Of a stretch of DNA of 64,000 bases, positions 36,207 through 45,272 are shown piece after piece. The notes under the pieces are model-generated. The model was not told the origin of the DNA. It saw nothing but the letters and a program-made list of their open reading frames with translations, and made no database searches. The stretch's first letter is position 1; each line of letters begins with the position of its first letter. The position numbers and the translations under genes are program-made. The stretch is from NCBI RefSeq assembly GCF_039503195.1, contig NZ_JBCJKP010000001.1, positions 10,788,001-10,852,000 on the forward strand. Direction: 5' to 3'. The stretch is from Streptomyces mirabilis. Its GTDB lineage: Bacteria > Actinomycetota > Actinomycetes > Streptomycetales > Streptomycetaceae.

Positions 36207-37226
36207 ACCCGCTGACGACGAAGGAGGGCTGGGCCGCGTTCGTCGCGGAGACCGTCGCACCGCCGGTCGTCCTGCCGCCTGCGGCCCTGCAGCGGCTGCC
36301 GGAGTCCGAACGGGCGGAGTATGACCGGGCCCGGGAGGACTATCACGCTCAACTGGTGATGGTCTCCACCCGACGATCCGCCATGTCGCCGCGACCGGCC
36401 GCAAGCGCATCCTGCTCAACCGGCACCAGTACTCCGCCCGCCGGGGACTGATCATCTCGGGCCCAGCCAGCACCGGGAAGACCACAGCGATCACGCAACT
36501 GGGCAAAAACCACGAACAGTTGGGGCGGCGCCGGGGGAGATCCCGTCGAAGGCCCTGCCGGTCGTCTATGTCACCGTCCCGCCGGCCGCCACCCCGAAGA
36601 TGCTGGCCATCGAGTTCGCCCGGTTCATCGGCCTGCCGCTGCCGTCCCGCTACAGCCAGGTCGAGGTCACCAACGAGGTCTGCGATCTGCTCTGCACCCT
36701 CGGCTGCCGTCTCGTGCTCATCGATGAACTGCAGAATCTTGATATTGGTACGCGGGTCGGCGCCGAGGCATCCGACCAGATCAAGTACCTGTCCGAGCGC
36801 ATCCCCGCGACCTTCGTCCTGGCCGGTGCCGATGTCGAGGGCACGGGGCTGTTCGCCGGACGGCGCGGCGGGCAGATCGCCAGCCGCTACAGCCTCATCC
36901 CCACCAGCCCATTCGGCCACAAGACCGAGGAACAGCGCAGCTCTTGGCGGTCGCTGGTCGCGACACTGGAGGAATCCCTGCGGCTGCATGCCCACCGGGC
37001 AGGCACCTTGTTGAAGCTGAGCAGCTATCTGCACGACCGCACCGGCGGCATGATCGGAAGCCTGTCCCACCTCGTCCGCGAAGCCGCCCTGGACGCCATC
37101 CTCGACGGCAGCGAGCGAATCACCCGGGCGTCGCTGGAACGGGTCGACCCGGACGAGAGCGCCGAACAGCAGAACCTCCCGCGCGCACGCCGGCGCCGGA
37201 CCCGCATCGAGAAACGGACCGCGTGA
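36173..37226 (+). pseudogene. tniB: TniB-like AAA+ ATPase, frameshifted
   Basis: TniB is the ATP-dependent target-selection partner of TniA. The frame from ATG 36173 encodes MTHFLEPEEVDYPLTTKEGW and DYHAQLVMVST. It then slips near 36370 (next frame: TGRKRILLNRHQYSARRGLI, Walker A GPASTGKTTAI) and again near 36525. The remainder is in a third frame: LPVVYVTVPPAATPKMLAIE, Walker B CRLVLIDELQNLD, sensor-1 region ATFVLAGADVEGTGLF, and KLSSYLHDRTGGMIGSLSHL. All AAA+ motifs survive in three registers. The last piece ends TGA at 37226, overlapping tniQ by four bases as expected for the operon. Confidence 0.78.
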
Positions 37227-38082
37227 CCACCCGGCTGCGGGCGCTGCCGCTCACGCCGCCGCCCGTTCACCGCGAGACGATCGGCTCCTACCTGAACCGC
37301 CTCGCCGACGCCGACCACCTCACCATCGGACATCTCTTGCCCCTGATCGGCCCGTCGCGACAGCACCGCCGGGTCGACAACCGAGTCGGCTACTGGACCC
37401 CCGCCGTACGGTCCCGGCTCGCCTTTCTGACCGGTCGAAGTGCGTCCTTGCTGGTCCGCGCGATGCCACCGCTCGGCGCGATCGGCGACCCCAGTCTGCG
37501 ACTTCCCCGCTCGGTCACCGAGGAGGTCACCGAGCCCCGACGTCGTCCCGCCTGCCGGCTCTGCATGGCCCGCCGCCACATCCGCGGCCTCGTCGTCCGC
37601 AGCACCCCACCCCACCCCACCCCACCCCACCCCACCCCACCCCACCCACCAAGGCGTCTGCCATCGCCGCTGGATCCTCGGGGACGAACAGCACGATCTG
37701 ACGAGACTGCCCGAAGTGCTTCGCGCCAACCGCTGGCATCAGCGGATTATCCGCCGTGGCATACCCCCCCTCCACCGACATGGCCTACGTCGACGCACGC
37801 GACCGCGCACTCAAGTGGTTTGCGTCCGAAACCGGCTGCCCACCGCTTCGGCAGCGGTGGGACCGCAGACTCGACGGGCTGGGCGAGGACCCGTTCGGTG
37901 ATCCCTACCGCCCCTCCGACGCCCGGATCGAGCCGGTCACGTATCCCGAAGTCGTCGTACTCACCGGCCTGTTCGCCTCCCCGCACTGGCGAGAGCACAG
38001 CCACCTGCCCGCCGAAGCGGCGCGGGGGCTTGGCATCGCTCCTCAGAAATGGGTGGCGATCCCGAAGACTCGGCGGAGTTGA
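37223..38082 (+). pseudogene. tniQ: TniQ-like protein split by a pentanucleotide repeat and a C-tract
   Basis: TniQ-domain proteins assist target choice in Tn7/Tn5053-like transposition. From GTG 37223: LTPPPVHRETIGSYLNRLAD, then RVDNRVGYWTPAVRSRLAFL and the start of a zinc motif, RRRPACRLCMARRHIRGLVV. An (ACCCC)8 repeat (37604-37643) then adds HPTPPHPTPP-type sequence and shifts the frame. The next piece is THQGVCHRRWILGDEQHDLT, with the second zinc ligands. A second slip at a C7 tract (about 37764-37770) leads to MAYVDARDRALKWFASETGC and VTYPEVVVLTGLFASPHWRE. The gene is decayed but its order is intact. Confidence 0.72.
37604..37643 (+). repeat. (ACCCC)8 pentanucleotide tandem repeat in tniQ
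   Basis: Eight perfect ACCCC units followed by ACCC and ACC. It lies between the two CxxC/CxxH halves of the TniQ zinc motif. Units of five change the reading frame, so copy number decides whether the flanking halves are in register: 9 or 6 units would join them, 8 do not. Confidence 0.95.
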
Positions 38083-38260
38083 GCCATGTCATGCCGATCG
38101 CGGTCCGTGGGCTCGTATCCCTGATGAAAGTAGACCTGCTGCTCGGCTGACAGACACAGGGCAGTCGTCCCCTTGATAGTGCCCGTCACGAAGCATGAGG
38201 AAGGATAGATGAAAGGACGCTCCGGTTCGGGAGCGATCACCTCGGACAGCGAACGAATTC
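38043..38260 (-). pseudogene. C-terminal fragment of an unidentified protein
   Basis: The minus strand reads SLSEVIAPEPERPFIYPSSC, then FVTGTIKGTTALCLSAEQQV and YFHQGYEPTDRDRHDMAQLR before a stop at 38043. Amino-acid use looks natural. An adjacent minus-strand frame just upstream (RTEDGSFLVASGRRF near 38290-38340) may be the preceding part after a frame slip. I do not recognise the family. It abuts the end of tniQ tail-to-tail. Confidence 0.4.
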
Positions 38261-38513
38261 CTCGACGGCGGCCACGCCCGGTCAGAACCTGCGTCCCGAG
38301 GCAACCAGGAAACTGCCATCTTCAGTGCGAATCCTGGAAGCAGGCATCTCACCATCCTGACGAAGCCCAGCCCAGGAAGCACCGCCCTGGCCACGATCGA
38401 TGAGACGCGCACTCAACGCTGGCCGCAGCCCTTCTGGGACGCCTTGTCCCGCCCTCCGTGAGTCACGACTCAACCTGTCACCCCGCAGGTCAGCGACCGC
38501 ACCTCTCCAAGAT

Positions 38514-38738
38514 CTATTGAGACGGGACACCGGTGGCCATTTCGTGGCCGATCGGCCACGGAACTGAGACTGGCTGGTCAGCCTGTTCACTCGTTGGGGT
38601 GAACGACAGGTAGGACAGGTCCTCCATAAACAGCGTCGTGGCGCGGCCTTCCTGCCACTGTCCGTGGTGCGAGTACGCATGAACCTCTCTGCCATCACGA
38701 TCAGTGTTCGTCGTAGAGATGGTGAAGTTGTCAAGGAC
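38514..38738 (-). pseudogene. C-terminal fragment of an unidentified protein
   Basis: The minus strand reads VLDNFTISTTNTDRDGREVH, then AYSHHGQWQEGRATTLFMED and LSYLSFTPTSEQADQPV before TAG at 38514. It looks like an alpha+beta domain, perhaps NTF2/SnoaL-like, but I cannot name it. Its upstream end coincides with the stop of the HxlR gene (38731), so it was probably joined there by deletion. Confidence 0.4.
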
Positions 38739-39159
38739 CTGGGGTGGTCAGCTGCTTCGCTTGACCTGTTGCGCTCAGCCGCTCCGCGGCGGACGTTCCG
38801 CTGGATGGCAGCCGCTGTGTGATCCGGTCGAACAAGTCCGTCAGCGGCTCGCCGACGTCCTGACCGAACTCGGTCAGCCCGTAAGTGACTTGGGGCGGCG
38901 TCGTCGGTTCGACCTCCCGCCAGACCAGGCCGTCCTGGACCAGTGCGCGCAGTGTCTGAGCGAGCATCTTCTCGCTGATGCCCTGGATGCTGTCACGCAG
39001 CTCGTAAAACCGAAGGCCGTTGCTCCGCAAGGAGATCAGCACCCAGATACCCCACTTGCTGGTCACATGGTCGACCACGTCGCGCGCAGGGCAGTCGGTG
39101 TGAAACACCTCATACCGATTGCCCGCCTCGGCCTGCGTCACCTGCGCACCTTCCCCCAT
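38731..39159 (-). CDS. HxlR-family transcriptional regulator
   Basis: A 142-residue winged-helix HxlR regulator. The N-terminal cysteine is in VFHTDCPARDVVDHVTSKWG. The recognition part is ELRDSIQGISEKMLAQTLRA followed by LVQDGLVWREVEPTTPPQVT, and the wing YGLTEFGQ. HxlR proteins often respond to reactive electrophiles through the Cys. The last ~20 residues may be non-native because the end meets another fragment. It is divergent from the NmrA-like gene over a 92-base spacer containing the palindrome CTTAC-GGAAA-GTAAG, the likely operator. Confidence 0.92.
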   Translation of the reverse strand: MGEGAQVTQAEAGNRYEVFHTDCPARDVVDHVTSKWGIWVLISLRSNGLRFYELRDSIQGISEKMLAQTLRALVQDGLVWREVEPTTPPQVTYGLTEFGQDVGEPLTDLFDRITQRLPSSGTSAAERLSATGQAKQLTTPGP

Positions 39160-39185
39160 GTCCGGAGCTTACCCCTGGGTATGTT

Positions 39186-39200
39186 CTTACGGAAAGTAAG
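39186..39200. promoter_or_regulatory. Candidate HxlR operator palindrome
   Basis: Perfect 5-bp inverted repeat CTTAC / GTAAG around GGAAA in the 92-base intergenic region between divergent HxlR and NmrA-like genes. HxlR-regulated divergent pairs usually carry such GTA-containing palindromes over the promoters. Confidence 0.6.
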
Positions 39201-39251
39201 CCCGACTCCTAGCGTCAATTGCCGCAGTGCACAACGGACTAGGAGCTGAAC

Positions 39252-40091
39252 ATGATCGTGGTGACCGGGGCTACCGGGAATGTGGGCCGGCCTTTGACGC
39301 AGGTCCTGGCCGAGGCGGGCGAGCAGGTGACAGCGGTGTCGCGGCACGCGGCGGCGGTGCCGGACGGGGTCCGGCACGTGCCGGCTGACTTGGCCGAGCC
39401 GCAGGGTCTCACTCCCGCGTTGGACGGGGCGAAGGCGCTGTTCCTCCTGCTGTCCGGCGACCTGCACGCTCCCGAAGCCAGGCCGATCGACATCATCGAC
39501 CTGGCCGCGGCCAACGGGGTCCGGCGGGTCGTCCTGCTCTCTTCGCAGGGCGTGGCGACCAGGCCGCTCGGTCCGTCGCGGATCGCGATGCGCGCGGTGG
39601 AGGACGCGTTGAGAGAGTCCGGCCTGGACTGGGCCGTCCTGCGACCGGGCGGCTTCGCCTCCAACGCCTTGGCCTGGGCGAATTCCGTCCGCACGCAGGG
39701 GATGGTCGCCGCACCCTTCGGCGACGTCGGGGTTCCGATCGTCGACCCGGCGGACATCGCCGAGGTCGCGGCGGCCTGTCTGTTGGACGACCGGCACACC
39801 GGCGGAGTCTTCGAGCTGACCGGGCCCGAGGTGATCACGCCGCGTCAGCAGACGGAAGCCATCGCCGCCGCGCTCGGCTCGCCGGTGCGGTTCCACGAAC
39901 TCACCCGCGAGGAGGCCAAGGCCGCGATGACCCAGTTCGTGCCGCCGGAGCTCGCCGACGACACCCTGGACATCATCTCCGCCCCGAACCCCGCCGAACT
40001 ACGGATCAGTTCGGACGTGGAACGAGTCCTCGGTCGCGTTCCGCGCCCCTTCAACGACTGGGTCGCCCGTAGCATCGCCGCTTTTCGCTGA
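39252..40091 (+). CDS. NmrA/QorB-like NAD(P)-binding oxidoreductase
   Basis: A 279-residue atypical SDR with the Rossmann start MIVVTGATGNVGRPLTQVLA (GATGNVG). Further marks are RRVVLLSSQGVA, LDWAVLRPGGFASNALAWAN and GVPIVDPADIAEVAAACLLD, as in NmrA-like/QorB quinone reductases, which may reduce quinones or sense NADP. There is no classical YxxxK pair. The spacing from the divergent HxlR gene is 92 bases. A regulator of electrophile stress next to a possible quinone reductase makes functional sense (inference). Confidence 0.9.
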   Translation: MIVVTGATGNVGRPLTQVLAEAGEQVTAVSRHAAAVPDGVRHVPADLAEPQGLTPALDGAKALFLLLSGDLHAPEARPIDIIDLAAANGVRRVVLLSSQGVATRPLGPSRIAMRAVEDALRESGLDWAVLRPGGFASNALAWANSVRTQGMVAAPFGDVGVPIVDPADIAEVAAACLLDDRHTGGVFELTGPEVITPRQQTEAIAAALGSPVRFHELTREEAKAAMTQFVPPELADDTLDIISAPNPAELRISSDVERVLGRVPRPFNDWVARSIAAFR

Positions 40092-40099
40092 GGCACAAC

Positions 40100-40391
40100 T
40101 CAGCTGAAGCGCCCGGGCAGCTTCGTGCGGCTACGGCCGCACGGGGCGACCCCGTAGCGCCACAGCTGCGTGAGCGCCTGGTCGAGCACCGTGATGTGAT
40201 CGGCGGCGGTGTTGGCACCGGCGTTCCCGGGCCGCAGCCGGCCGGACAGTCCCGGCATGGACTGGACAGACGCTCCTGGACGGTTTCTACAACCTGTGCC
40301 ATGTGGTGCCGAGGGACGGTCCCAGGATCAGTACCGGAGCGTGGTCTGGCCCGTCAAAGCGGTATTGCAGGTTTTCGGCGTTCATGTCACT
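40100..40391 (-). pseudogene. Remnants: unidentified tail and PcaD (3-oxoadipate enol-lactonase) N-terminus
   Basis: Two minus-strand pieces. From about 40391/40385 the frame reads MNAENLQYRFDGPDHAPVLI and LGPSLGTTWH, the N-terminus of 3-oxoadipate enol-lactonase (alpha/beta-hydrolase with oxyanion GPSLG). It then stops at 40287. From about 40206 to 40100 a separate frame reads DHITVLDQALTQLWRYGVAP and RTKLPGRFS, the tail of an unknown protein. The beta-ketoadipate pathway is otherwise absent here. Confidence 0.5.
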
Positions 40392-40732
40392 CACCTGCCC
40401 ACGCTCCCGCATCTCACCATTTCCCACGGGAGGGGGTCGCGACGCTTGCCGAACCTCCCCAGGGTCTTGCACGGCCTCACACGCAACTGCCGACACCAGT
40501 GATCCACGCCACGACAGTGTGGGACCTGAGGGAGGCACTTCGGGCCCCGAGGCTCCGAAACGCCTGTACGTGCGGATCGGAACAGTAGCTTCGATATCAG
40601 CAGTCAGCCCTCCCCGCGTGGGAAAGGCGTCCGCGGCCGAGGCCACGGACCGTCCGGCTGAAGTCGAGGCCCGGGAGGTGAACGAGAGGAACCTCACCGC
40701 CCGCCGCCGTCACCTTTGAAGGAGTTCCGCCG
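40392..40732. other. Intergenic before mmsA
   Basis: No gene recognised. The final bases GAAGGAG (about 40718-40724) form the ribosome-binding site of mmsA. Upstream sequence has no motif I can name. Confidence 0.4.
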
Positions 40733-42241
40733 ATGAAGACCGTCACCCACTGGATCGGTGGCAAGCCCTTCGGAGACGCCGCAGGCGCCTCCGGCGCCTG
40801 GGGCCCCGTGACCGACCCCGCGACCGGAGAGGTCACCGCACAGGTCGCGATGGCCGGCGCCGACGAGGTCGACGCCGCGGTCGCCGCGGCGAAGGAGGCC
40901 TACGCCACCTGGCGCACGTCCTCGCTCGCCCAGCGGATCGCGATCCTCTTCCGCTACCGCGAGCTGCTGAACGCGCGCCGCGACGACCTCGCCGCGCTGA
41001 TCACCGCCGAGCAGGGCAAGGTCCACGCGGACGCGCTGGGCGAGGTGGCTCGGGGCCTGGAGATCGTCGAACTGGCCTGCGGGCTCGGCATGGCGCTCAA
41101 GGGCGACACGTCCACGGAGGTCTCGAGCAACGTCGACGTGGCGTCGATCCGCCAGCCGCTCGGCGTGATCGTCGGCATCTCACCGTTCAACTTCCCCGCG
41201 ATGATCAGCATGTGGATGTTCCCCATGGCGATCGCCTGCGGGAACACCTTCGTCCACAAGCCGGCCAGCAAGGCCCCGTCCGCGTCCATGCTCCTGGCGG
41301 AACTCGCGGCCGAGGCCGGCGTGCCCGACGGTGTGCTCAACATCGTGCATGGCAACGAGGTCGCGGTGAACGCCCTCCTGGACCACCCGGACGTGGCGGC
41401 CGTCTCGTTCGTGGGCTCCACGCCGGTCGCCCGCCACGTCTACACCAGGGCGTCCGCCGCGGGCAAGCGCGTCCAGGCCCTCGGCGAGGCGAAGAACCAC
41501 ATGCTGGTGCTGCCCGACGCCGATCTCGACGCGGCGGCCGAGGCCGCCGTGACGGCCGCCTACGGCTCCGCGGGCCAGCGCTGCATGGCGGTCTCCGTGG
41601 TGGTCGCGGTCGGCTCGGCGGGCGACCCGCTGGTGTCCCGGATCGCCGAGCGGGCCAAGAAGGTCAAGATCGGCCCGGGCAACGACCCGACGTCCGAGAT
41701 GGGCCCGCTCATCACCAAGGCCCACCGCGACCAGGTCGCGGACTACATCGCGGGCGCGGCCGCCCAGGGAGCCGACGTGGTGCTCGACGGCAGGGACTTC
41801 ACCGTCGAGGGCCTGGAGAACGGGCACTGGATGGGTGTCTCGCTCCTCGACAAGGTCCGCACGGGCTCGGACGTCCACCGCAACGAGATCTTCGGGCCCG
41901 TCCTGTGCGTGCTCCGCGCGGAGACCTACGAGGAGGCCATGGACATCATCAACGGCTCCCCGTTCGGCAACGCCAGCTCGATCTTCACCCGCGACGGCGG
42001 CGCGGCCCGCCGGTTCCAGCTGGAGGTCGAGACCGGCATGGTCGGCGTGAACGTGCCGATGCCGGTGCCGGTGGGCTACCACTCCTTCGGCGGCTGGAAG
42101 GACTCGGCCTTCGGCGACCACCGCATGTACGGCAGCGAAGCCATCCACTTCTACACGCGCGGCAAGGTCATCACGAGCCGCTGGCCGGACCCGGCCGAGG
42201 TGGCGGCCGGTCCGGACCTGGGCTTCCCCGCGTCCCACTGA
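40733..42241 (+). CDS. mmsA: CoA-acylating methylmalonate-semialdehyde dehydrogenase
   Basis: A 502-residue aldehyde dehydrogenase converting methylmalonate or malonate semialdehyde to propionyl- or acetyl-CoA in valine, thymine and inositol breakdown. Visible are the N-terminal THWIGGKP, the NAD-region GISPFNFPAMISMWMFPMAI, the glycine motif FVGSTPVARHVY, the LGEAKNHMLVLPDAD segment and catalytic Cys284 in GSAGQRCMAVS. NRFTVGVNVPMPVPVGYHSF-type residues near the end (MVGVNVPMPVPVGYHSFGGW) are the MMSDH signature. The ribosome-binding site GAAGGAG sits at good spacing. mmsB or iol genes are not adjacent. Confidence 0.97.
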   Translation: MKTVTHWIGGKPFGDAAGASGAWGPVTDPATGEVTAQVAMAGADEVDAAVAAAKEAYATWRTSSLAQRIAILFRYRELLNARRDDLAALITAEQGKVHADALGEVARGLEIVELACGLGMALKGDTSTEVSSNVDVASIRQPLGVIVGISPFNFPAMISMWMFPMAIACGNTFVHKPASKAPSASMLLAELAAEAGVPDGVLNIVHGNEVAVNALLDHPDVAAVSFVGSTPVARHVYTRASAAGKRVQALGEAKNHMLVLPDADLDAAAEAAVTAAYGSAGQRCMAVSVVVAVGSAGDPLVSRIAERAKKVKIGPGNDPTSEMGPLITKAHRDQVADYIAGAAAQGADVVLDGRDFTVEGLENGHWMGVSLLDKVRTGSDVHRNEIFGPVLCVLRAETYEEAMDIINGSPFGNASSIFTRDGGAARRFQLEVETGMVGVNVPMPVPVGYHSFGGWKDSAFGDHRMYGSEAIHFYTRGKVITSRWPDPAEVAAGPDLGFPASH

Positions 42242-42376
42242 CCGTCCCTGGCCCGCACGCGCGGCCGCGCCGGCTCCCCTGGGGCGCCCTGGTGCGGCCG
42301 CGGCCGTTCTCGCCCGACGCGGTCGGCGGGCCCCGCCGTGCCCCGTGCCCGGTCGGGCTGCCGACCCTGGGGCGGA

Positions 42377-43594
42377 TCAGAGCTCGCCGGGGGCGCCGAG
42401 GCCGGTCAGGGCGCCGACCGGGTCGAGGTCGGGGGTGCCCCGGGGCCACCAGTCCTCGTGGCCCGGTTCCGATTCGTAGGCGTACCAGAGGCCGTCGTGG
42501 CCCAGGCGGAGCTGGGCGTGGCCGCGGGGGTGGGTGAGGTGGTTGCGCCAGGGGCGGAAGGCGGGGAGGTCGGCGGCGAGCAGGAGGGGGCGGGCGCGGT
42601 CGAAACGGCCCGCGGGCGGGTCCCAGGGCTCTTCCAGGACCGTGAGTCCTTCGAGGCCGCCCTGCCGCCAGGCGGCGACCGCGCGCGCCAGGTCGGCGGG
42701 GGTACGGCCGGCGGCGGAGGCCAGCGAGGCGTACAGGGCGCGGGTCCCGGCGGTGAGGCCGGAACCGGGGCGGGCGGCGGCGAGCCGTACCGCGTCCTGC
42801 CACAGCGTCAGCTCCGCGACCGGGTCGCGGCCCGTGGTGAGCAGCGCGTGTGCGCGGGCGGCCGCGTCCGTGGCGAGCTGGTCCAGCGCGAACGGGTCGG
42901 GGCCGCCCGGCGCGCCCGGGTAGATCGGCGGCTGCTCGGGGTGCGCGGGGGCGGGCAGCGGCGCCGGGAGAGGCGGCAGCGCCCGACGCGCGAGGGCGTC
43001 ACGGGCCCGTACGCCGGGCAGTGGCGCCGACTGCTGTTCCTGGGCGGCGCGGGCCGCGCGGGTGGCGTTGCGGCGGGACAGCGCGTCCAGCAGCTCGCGC
43101 TCGCCCCTGCCGCGCAGCAGAAGCAGCACGAAGGGGTCCTCGTCGAGCAGACGTGCCGTCTGGTAGCAGAGGGCGGCGGCGTGTTTACAGGGGTGGCCGT
43201 GGTCGGGGCAGCTGCACTGGGGTGCCAGGTCGCCGGGGCCGGGGAGCAGGTCGGCTCCGCAGTCCGCGAGCGACTTGGGCATCTCCTTGTCGAGGAGGGC
43301 CGCGATGTGCCCGGGGCGCTCGGCCGCCGCGTCGAGGAAACGGTCCCAGTCGCCGTCGTCCAGCGTCCGCAGTCGGACCTGGACGCGGTACGGCCGCGGG
43401 CGGCTCCCGTGGACATAGGCCAGCACGAGTCCCGGTGTGACGGTAATGGCGTCGACGTGCCCCCGGTCGGCGTACGCCCCTCCGCGCGCCAGCCGCGCCG
43501 CGTCCAGGGCTCCCTCTTCGAGAGCGCGTACCCAGGCGTTGCCCCACCACGTCTCCGCAAAGGCGTTCGACGCGGCGATCTGCGACGGCGACAT
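42377..43594 (-). CDS. SWIM zinc-finger protein
   Basis: A 405-residue SWIM-domain protein. The N-terminus has [20 protein letters not shown]. The zinc motif [12 protein letters not shown] (CxCxnCxH) is near residues 128-139, followed by [20 protein letters not shown]. The rest is Pro/Ala-rich and ends with [19 protein letters not shown]. In Streptomyces this gene usually sits beside an SNF2/DEAD helicase gene; no helicase is present in the flanks here, since upstream is a lexA scrap. A role in DNA/RNA binding is inferred from the SWIM domain. Confidence 0.9.
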   Translation of the reverse strand: MSPSQIAASNAFAETWWGNAWVRALEEGALDAARLARGGAYADRGHVDAITVTPGLVLAYVHGSRPRPYRVQVRLRTLDDGDWDRFLDAAAERPGHIAALLDKEMPKSLADCGADLLPGPGDLAPQCSCPDHGHPCKHAAALCYQTARLLDEDPFVLLLLRGRGERELLDALSRRNATRAARAAQEQQSAPLPGVRARDALARRALPPLPAPLPAPAHPEQPPIYPGAPGGPDPFALDQLATDAAARAHALLTTGRDPVAELTLWQDAVRLAAARPGSGLTAGTRALYASLASAAGRTPADLARAVAAWRQGGLEGLTVLEEPWDPPAGRFDRARPLLLAADLPAFRPWRNHLTHPRGHAQLRLGHDGLWYAYESEPGHEDWWPRGTPDLDPVGALTGLGAPGEL

Positions 43595-43602
43595 CGGTCA
43601 CC

Positions 43603-43729
43603 GTGCGGAAGATGGACAGCGCCGACCACGGCGACATCGTCGTTGCTTTGCTGGACGACGAGGCCACGATCAAGGTGCTGCGCCGGCAGGACGGCCAGGT
43701 GTGGCTGATGCCGCGCCCCCGCTACGTCC
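43603..43729 (+). pseudogene. lexA: LexA C-terminal fragment
   Basis: About 42 residues from GTG 43603 read [20 protein letters not shown], then [15 protein letters not shown]. This is the LexA latent-protease core around the catalytic lysine (ATIKVL), with the GDIV strand. The DNA-binding half and the final strand are missing. It lies in the 134-base gap between the SWIM and MDMPI genes. It is surely not functional. Confidence 0.65.
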
Positions 43730-44529
43730 TACTTCTCCTCCGGCTCCCAGGCGCGGAGCAGGTCGAGCAGCCCTGCGTCTCCGTCAACGTGCAAGGAGTC
43801 GGCCTGGATCCGGTCATACAGGTAGAGGACCAGCTCACTGGCCGTGCCGTGGACGGAGGCGCCGGCTGCGTCCGAGTCCTCGCCGGTCGCGGCGGTGGGC
43901 GCGGGGATGCGGGTGGTGCGTGCGCCGTCGCCGTCGACGGTGAGGCGCCAGGAGCGGCCCTCGGCGGCGTGGAAGTCGAAGGCCGTGGGCTTGTGCGGCC
44001 AGGCACTCGGCGTTGCGCAGACGGTGAACAGGAACTCCTCCACACCGTCGAGTGCCAGCTCGACCGGCAGCGGCTGCGGGGCGACCCCGGCGAGCTGGGC
44101 GTCGTAGGTGTGCACCGCGGTCTCCTGGACCCGGTGCCGGGCGGTGCCGCCGGCGGTCTGCGGTGACTGCGACGCGGGCCACCACGTCCAGCAACCGCTC
44201 TCCGGTCCCGCCGCGCGCAGGGCGCCCAGCAGAAGCTGCGTCGACGCGTCCAGCCAGGCCAGCAGGGCCTCACGTTCCTGCGGCACTTCCAGCGCGGCAC
44301 GCGTGGCGACGGCCTCGGCCGGGGGCGCGTCGGCGGGCCCCGCGCCGACGATGGCGGCCCAGAAGCGGTCTCCCCCGCCCAGGTGCTTCACCAGATCGAA
44401 CAGCGTCCACCCAGGGCAGGTCGGTACCTGTGCGTCGAGACCGGGCGCGGCGGCGACCACGGCGCGGAAGGCGGTCGACCGTTCATCGATCAGTCGCAAC
44501 AGGTCGGGGAACTCAAGATTCTCTTCCAC
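43729..44529 (-). CDS. MDMPI-family mycothiol-dependent enzyme
   Basis: A 266-residue protein of the maleylpyruvate isomerase/mycothiol-dependent (DinB-like) group. The N-terminal four-helix bundle has [20 protein letters not shown] and [14 protein letters not shown], with metal-binding histidines in KHLGG and VHTYDAQ. The C-terminal domain (MDMPI_C) covers about 165-262 ([37 protein letters not shown]). Such enzymes conjugate or isomerise with mycothiol, the actinobacterial thiol. The substrate is unknown. Confidence 0.9.
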   Translation of the reverse strand: MEENLEFPDLLRLIDERSTAFRAVVAAAPGLDAQVPTCPGWTLFDLVKHLGGGDRFWAAIVGAGPADAPPAEAVATRAALEVPQEREALLAWLDASTQLLLGALRAAGPESGCWTWWPASQSPQTAGGTARHRVQETAVHTYDAQLAGVAPQPLPVELALDGVEEFLFTVCATPSAWPHKPTAFDFHAAEGRSWRLTVDGDGARTTRIPAPTAATGEDSDAAGASVHGTASELVLYLYDRIQADSLHVDGDAGLLDLLRAWEPEEK

Positions 44530-44860
44530 GCCGGATGTCTATCACCGTGCTCCGGTGATCGGACAGCGATTTTCACGGTCACCGCCGGTCGGCCATTGCG
44601 GACGTCCTCGCCTCCCACCGCTCGGGTGACAAGCTGCGCACTGCTGCGAGGACGCTGGTGGTGGCGGTACGCCAGGCGTGTTGCCTGTGGGCGCTCTGAC
44701 CTCGCCGCGCGGCCTGGCACCTCGGCGACGTGACGTCCACCCGGTGCGCGCGGTCATGCTGCCGCTCGATGTGATGGACGCGGAGGTCACGACGGCGGGG
44801 GAGGACCGGTCGGGTTGGGAGTTCAGGTGACTCCCGTTTGACCAGCACTCCTCAAGTTCG
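44530..44860. other. No gene recognised
   Basis: A plus-strand frame ending about 44830 (RRDVHPVRAVMLPLDVMDAE) has coding-like composition but no start or family match. Otherwise nothing is seen before the ISAzo13 fragment. Confidence 0.35.
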
Positions 44861-45272
44861 GAACAGCAACAGCCACTCAGTCTGCAGGCCAGCGCCAAGA
44901 CGCTGGAGGGCAAGCAACACCCCGATCGGGACGCACAGTTCCGCTACATCAACGAACAGCTCAAAGAGCACCAGTCCGGCGGTCAGGCGGTGATCAGCAT
45001 CGACGCCAAGAAGAAGGAGCAGATAGGGCAGCTGCCGAACCCAGGGCGGCAGTGGCGCCCTGCTGACGATCCGGTGCAGGTGGAGGACCACAGCTTCTAC
45101 TTCATCGGCCCCGACGTCGACGTGGCGATACCCTTCGGCATCTACGATCTGGCCCACGACAGCGGCTGGGTGAACGTCGGCACCGATCACGACACCTCGG
45201 TGTTCGCCGTCGAGTCGATCCGCCGCTGGTGGCAGGCCCGTGGCCGGGTGGACTACCCGGATGCCAGGGGAA
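44861..45272 (+). mobile_element. ISAzo13-family transposase, internal fragment
   Basis: One continuous frame reads LSLQASAKTLEGKQHPDRDA, then QFRYINEQLKEHQSGGQAVI, SIDAKKKEQIGQLPNPGRQW and YDLAHDSGWVNVGTDHDTSV with AVESIRRWWQARG. This is the middle of ISAzo13-family transposases, containing a catalytic Asp (SIDAKKKE). Both ends are missing. The right end is cut exactly where the IS256 fragment begins. Confidence 0.8.

Noticed and set aside
37604..37650. CRISPR-like or minisatellite array
   Set aside because: Five-base tandem units without spacers; a microsatellite inside tniQ, not a CRISPR array.
41180..42238. Minus-strand 352-codon frame opposite mmsA
   Set aside because: His/Arg/Val-rich shadow frame; mmsA on the plus strand is unequivocal.
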